From assembly GCA_964565865.1 (NCBI GenBank), contig CAZMGM010000005.1:26928-90927 (forward strand): a DNA stretch of 64,000 nt, in the 5' to 3' direction. Positions 62,799 to 64,000 of the stretch are shown here, piece after piece. The notes under the pieces were generated by a model that ran no database searches, was not told the DNA's origin, and saw nothing but the letters and a program-made list of their open reading frames with translations. The DNA is from CBDAPI01 sp964565865 (GTDB taxonomy: Bacteria; Acidobacteriota; UBA6911; RPQK01; CBDAPI01). The position numbers and the translations under genes were made by a program. Position 1 is the stretch's first letter. Every line of letters begins with the position of its first letter.

Positions 62799-64000
62799 CT
62801 AATCTTGAGCGGGAGTATCCCAAGGTTCTTTCTCTAGCTGAGTGAACAACAGATCGGTAATCTGATGTCCTTTGATCCCAACTACCCGGACCTGAAACTG
62901 CGCTTTTACATTCAACTCGTCTCCGATCTGCGCGGTTCGACCCAGACCCATCATCACATGGCCAGCAATCGTGTCGTTCTCGGCATCTCCGAGCTGCAGG
63001 TCTAAGGTCTCTTCAACTTCTTCGAGCAAGGCCCGACCATTGACAAGATAAGTACCGTCTCCGTATTCACGAATCATTGCCGGTGGTGCTTCCAGGTCGA
63101 ATTCATCCTGAATCTCCCCCACCAGCTCTTCCAGAACATCTTCCAGGGTTACGATTCCCACCGTCGATCCATACTCGTCTACGACGATGGCCATGTGAAT
63201 TCGAGATTCTCGAAACTCGGAAAGCAGCGAATCAATGCCCTTGCTTTCCGGCACGAAAAGCGGCTGGCGGCTGAGTCGCTTCAAGTCGAATTCCGGCCCC
63301 AGCGCCTCATAGTTCCAGAGCAAGTCCTTCACATGAATCAAACCGAGTACCCGGTCTAACCCCTCCTCGCATAAAGGATAGCGCGTGTGCTTCTGACGCT
63401 GCACCAGCTCCAGATTCTCTTCAACATTTTTCCCCACATCGAGAAATCTGACTTCTACCGACGGAACCATCACCTGCCTTACCGTGCGCTGAGCGAAAGA
63501 AAAGACCTTCATAAGCAGTCGCTTCTTGTTCCGATCGATGATTCCCTGCTCGCTGGACCGCGACAGAAGGATTCGGAGCTCTTCCTCTGAATGGGTAAGT
63601 TCAAATTCCGAAGTTGACCGGATGCCCATCAAACGGAGGAACTGATTGGCTGTACCATTGAGCGCCCAGATGAAGGGGTAGGACAGTCGGTAGAAAAAAA
63701 CCAGCGGCGAGGCAGTCCAAAGGGCAGAGCTTACAGGCTTTTGAATGGCCAGGGTCTTGGGTGCCAGCTCCCCCAGGACGATATGGAGAAAGGTGATGAG
63801 CAGAAAGGCAAAACCTCCCGCCAGCGTGTGCGTCAAGGCCGGATTAGGGTCCAGGCCAATCGAATGGAGAAGGGGTTCGAAGAGTTTGGCAAACGCCGGT
63901 TCCCCGATCCATCCCAGTCCCAGGCTGGCCAGTGTGATTCCCAGCTGGGTGGCAGACAGGTACTCGTCCATATTGTCGATGAGCTTCAAAACCGTTTTGG
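62799..64000 (-). CDS. CNNM/CBS-domain hemolysin-family protein (N-terminus beyond window)
   Basis: The frame stays open through the window edge (…KTVLKLIDNMDEYLS), so the first membrane helices lie outside. Visible parts are the end of the DUF21/CNNM domain ('ATQLGITLASLGLGWIGEPAF', 'HIVLGELAPKTLAIQ'), two CBS domains ('VRFLDVGKNVEENLELVQRQKHTRYPL', 'HMAIVVDEYGSTVGIVTLEDVLEELVGEIQDEFD') and the CorC/HlyC C-terminal domain. This family includes CorC-like Mg2+/Co2+ transport proteins; 'hemolysin' is a historical name. Confidence 0.9.
   Translation of the reverse strand, partial: KTVLKLIDNMDEYLSATQLGITLASLGLGWIGEPAFAKLFEPLLHSIGLDPNPALTHTLAGGFAFLLITFLHIVLGELAPKTLAIQKPVSSALWTASPLVFFYRLSYPFIWALNGTANQFLRLMGIRSTSEFELTHSEEELRILLSRSSEQGIIDRNKKRLLMKVFSFAQRTVRQVMVPSVEVRFLDVGKNVEENLELVQRQKHTRYPLCEEGLDRVLGLIHVKDLLWNYEALGPEFDLKRLSRQPLFVPESKGIDSLLSEFRESRIHMAIVVDEYGSTVGIVTLEDVLEELVGEIQDEFDLEAPPAMIREYGDGTYLVNGRALLEEVEETLDLQLGDAENDTIAGHVMMGLGRTAQIGDELNVKAQFQVRVVGIKGHQITDLLFTQLEKEPWDTPAQD

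Noticed and set aside
1..64000. CRISPR array, prophage, rRNA or tRNA genes
   Set aside because: No regularly spaced direct repeats, phage structural genes, rRNA segments or cloverleaf patterns were seen on either strand.

Overview
The window is a draft bacterial scaffold. Two runs of ten Ns sit inside genes, and the DNA has moderate-to-high GC with dense, mostly operonic genes. It most resembles Acidobacteriota. The signs are the housekeeping block ispE-prs-rplY-pth ... rpsF-rplI-dnaB-alr, a bacillithiol bshC, a futalosine-pathway mqnA, a large secreted PIG-L protein behind an SSS symporter, and big secreted beta-propeller and TPR proteins. The phylum call rests on gene content and order, not on a marker-gene tree.

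Layout. 0-4.8 kb: a 5'-cut secreted beta-propeller/beta-sandwich protein and a TPR protein. 4.8-14 kb: core genes ispE, prs, rplY, pth, hppA (membrane pyrophosphatase with a duplicated, frameshifted C-terminus), rpsF, rplI, dnaB, alr. 14-18 kb: an islet bounded by two inverted copies of a dispersed repeat, holding two gene remnants, a conserved unknown, a STAS protein and bshC. 18-28.5 kb: PIG-L protein, SSS symporter and a 47-aa coupled membrane peptide, LarA-like protein, acyl-CoA dehydrogenase, PQQ-type propeller, EcsC protein and a truncated secreted protein. 28.7-31.8 kb: topA followed by the wreck of dprA. 31.9-36.7 kb: mqnA, then namZ, a CYTH protein, a MurU-like nucleotidyltransferase and an AmgK-like kinase, which together read as an N-acetylmuramate salvage route. 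37-44 kb: asnS, a lytic transglycosylase, folD, a YVTN propeller and a GT-C glycosyltransferase. 44.8-50 kb: acnA, lpdA and an esterase. 50-56 kb: an msrP pseudogene with two stops, an EamA-Nudix fusion, a serine hydrolase, mobA and a 33-aa membrane peptide. 56-64 kb: DUF948 and YtxH proteins, an AI-2E family permease, nth, a coiled-coil unknown, queE, trmL and a CNNM/CBS protein that leaves the window.

Cross-cutting features. Several genes are decayed or interrupted (dprA, msrP, a TRAP permease tail, an S9 peptidase head, a truncated secreted protein, the hppA frameshift). At least two families of dispersed, hairpin-forming intergenic repeats occur, one with terminal inverted repeats related to TAGCAGTCC. 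Many genes have a -10-like hexamer only 6-11 bases before the start codon, which suggests leaderless mRNAs. Cell-wall turnover is a recurring theme: NamZ, MurU, AmgK, lytic transglycosylase, alanine racemase, and possibly the serine hydrolase. I found no rRNA, tRNA, CRISPR array, prophage or intact insertion sequence.
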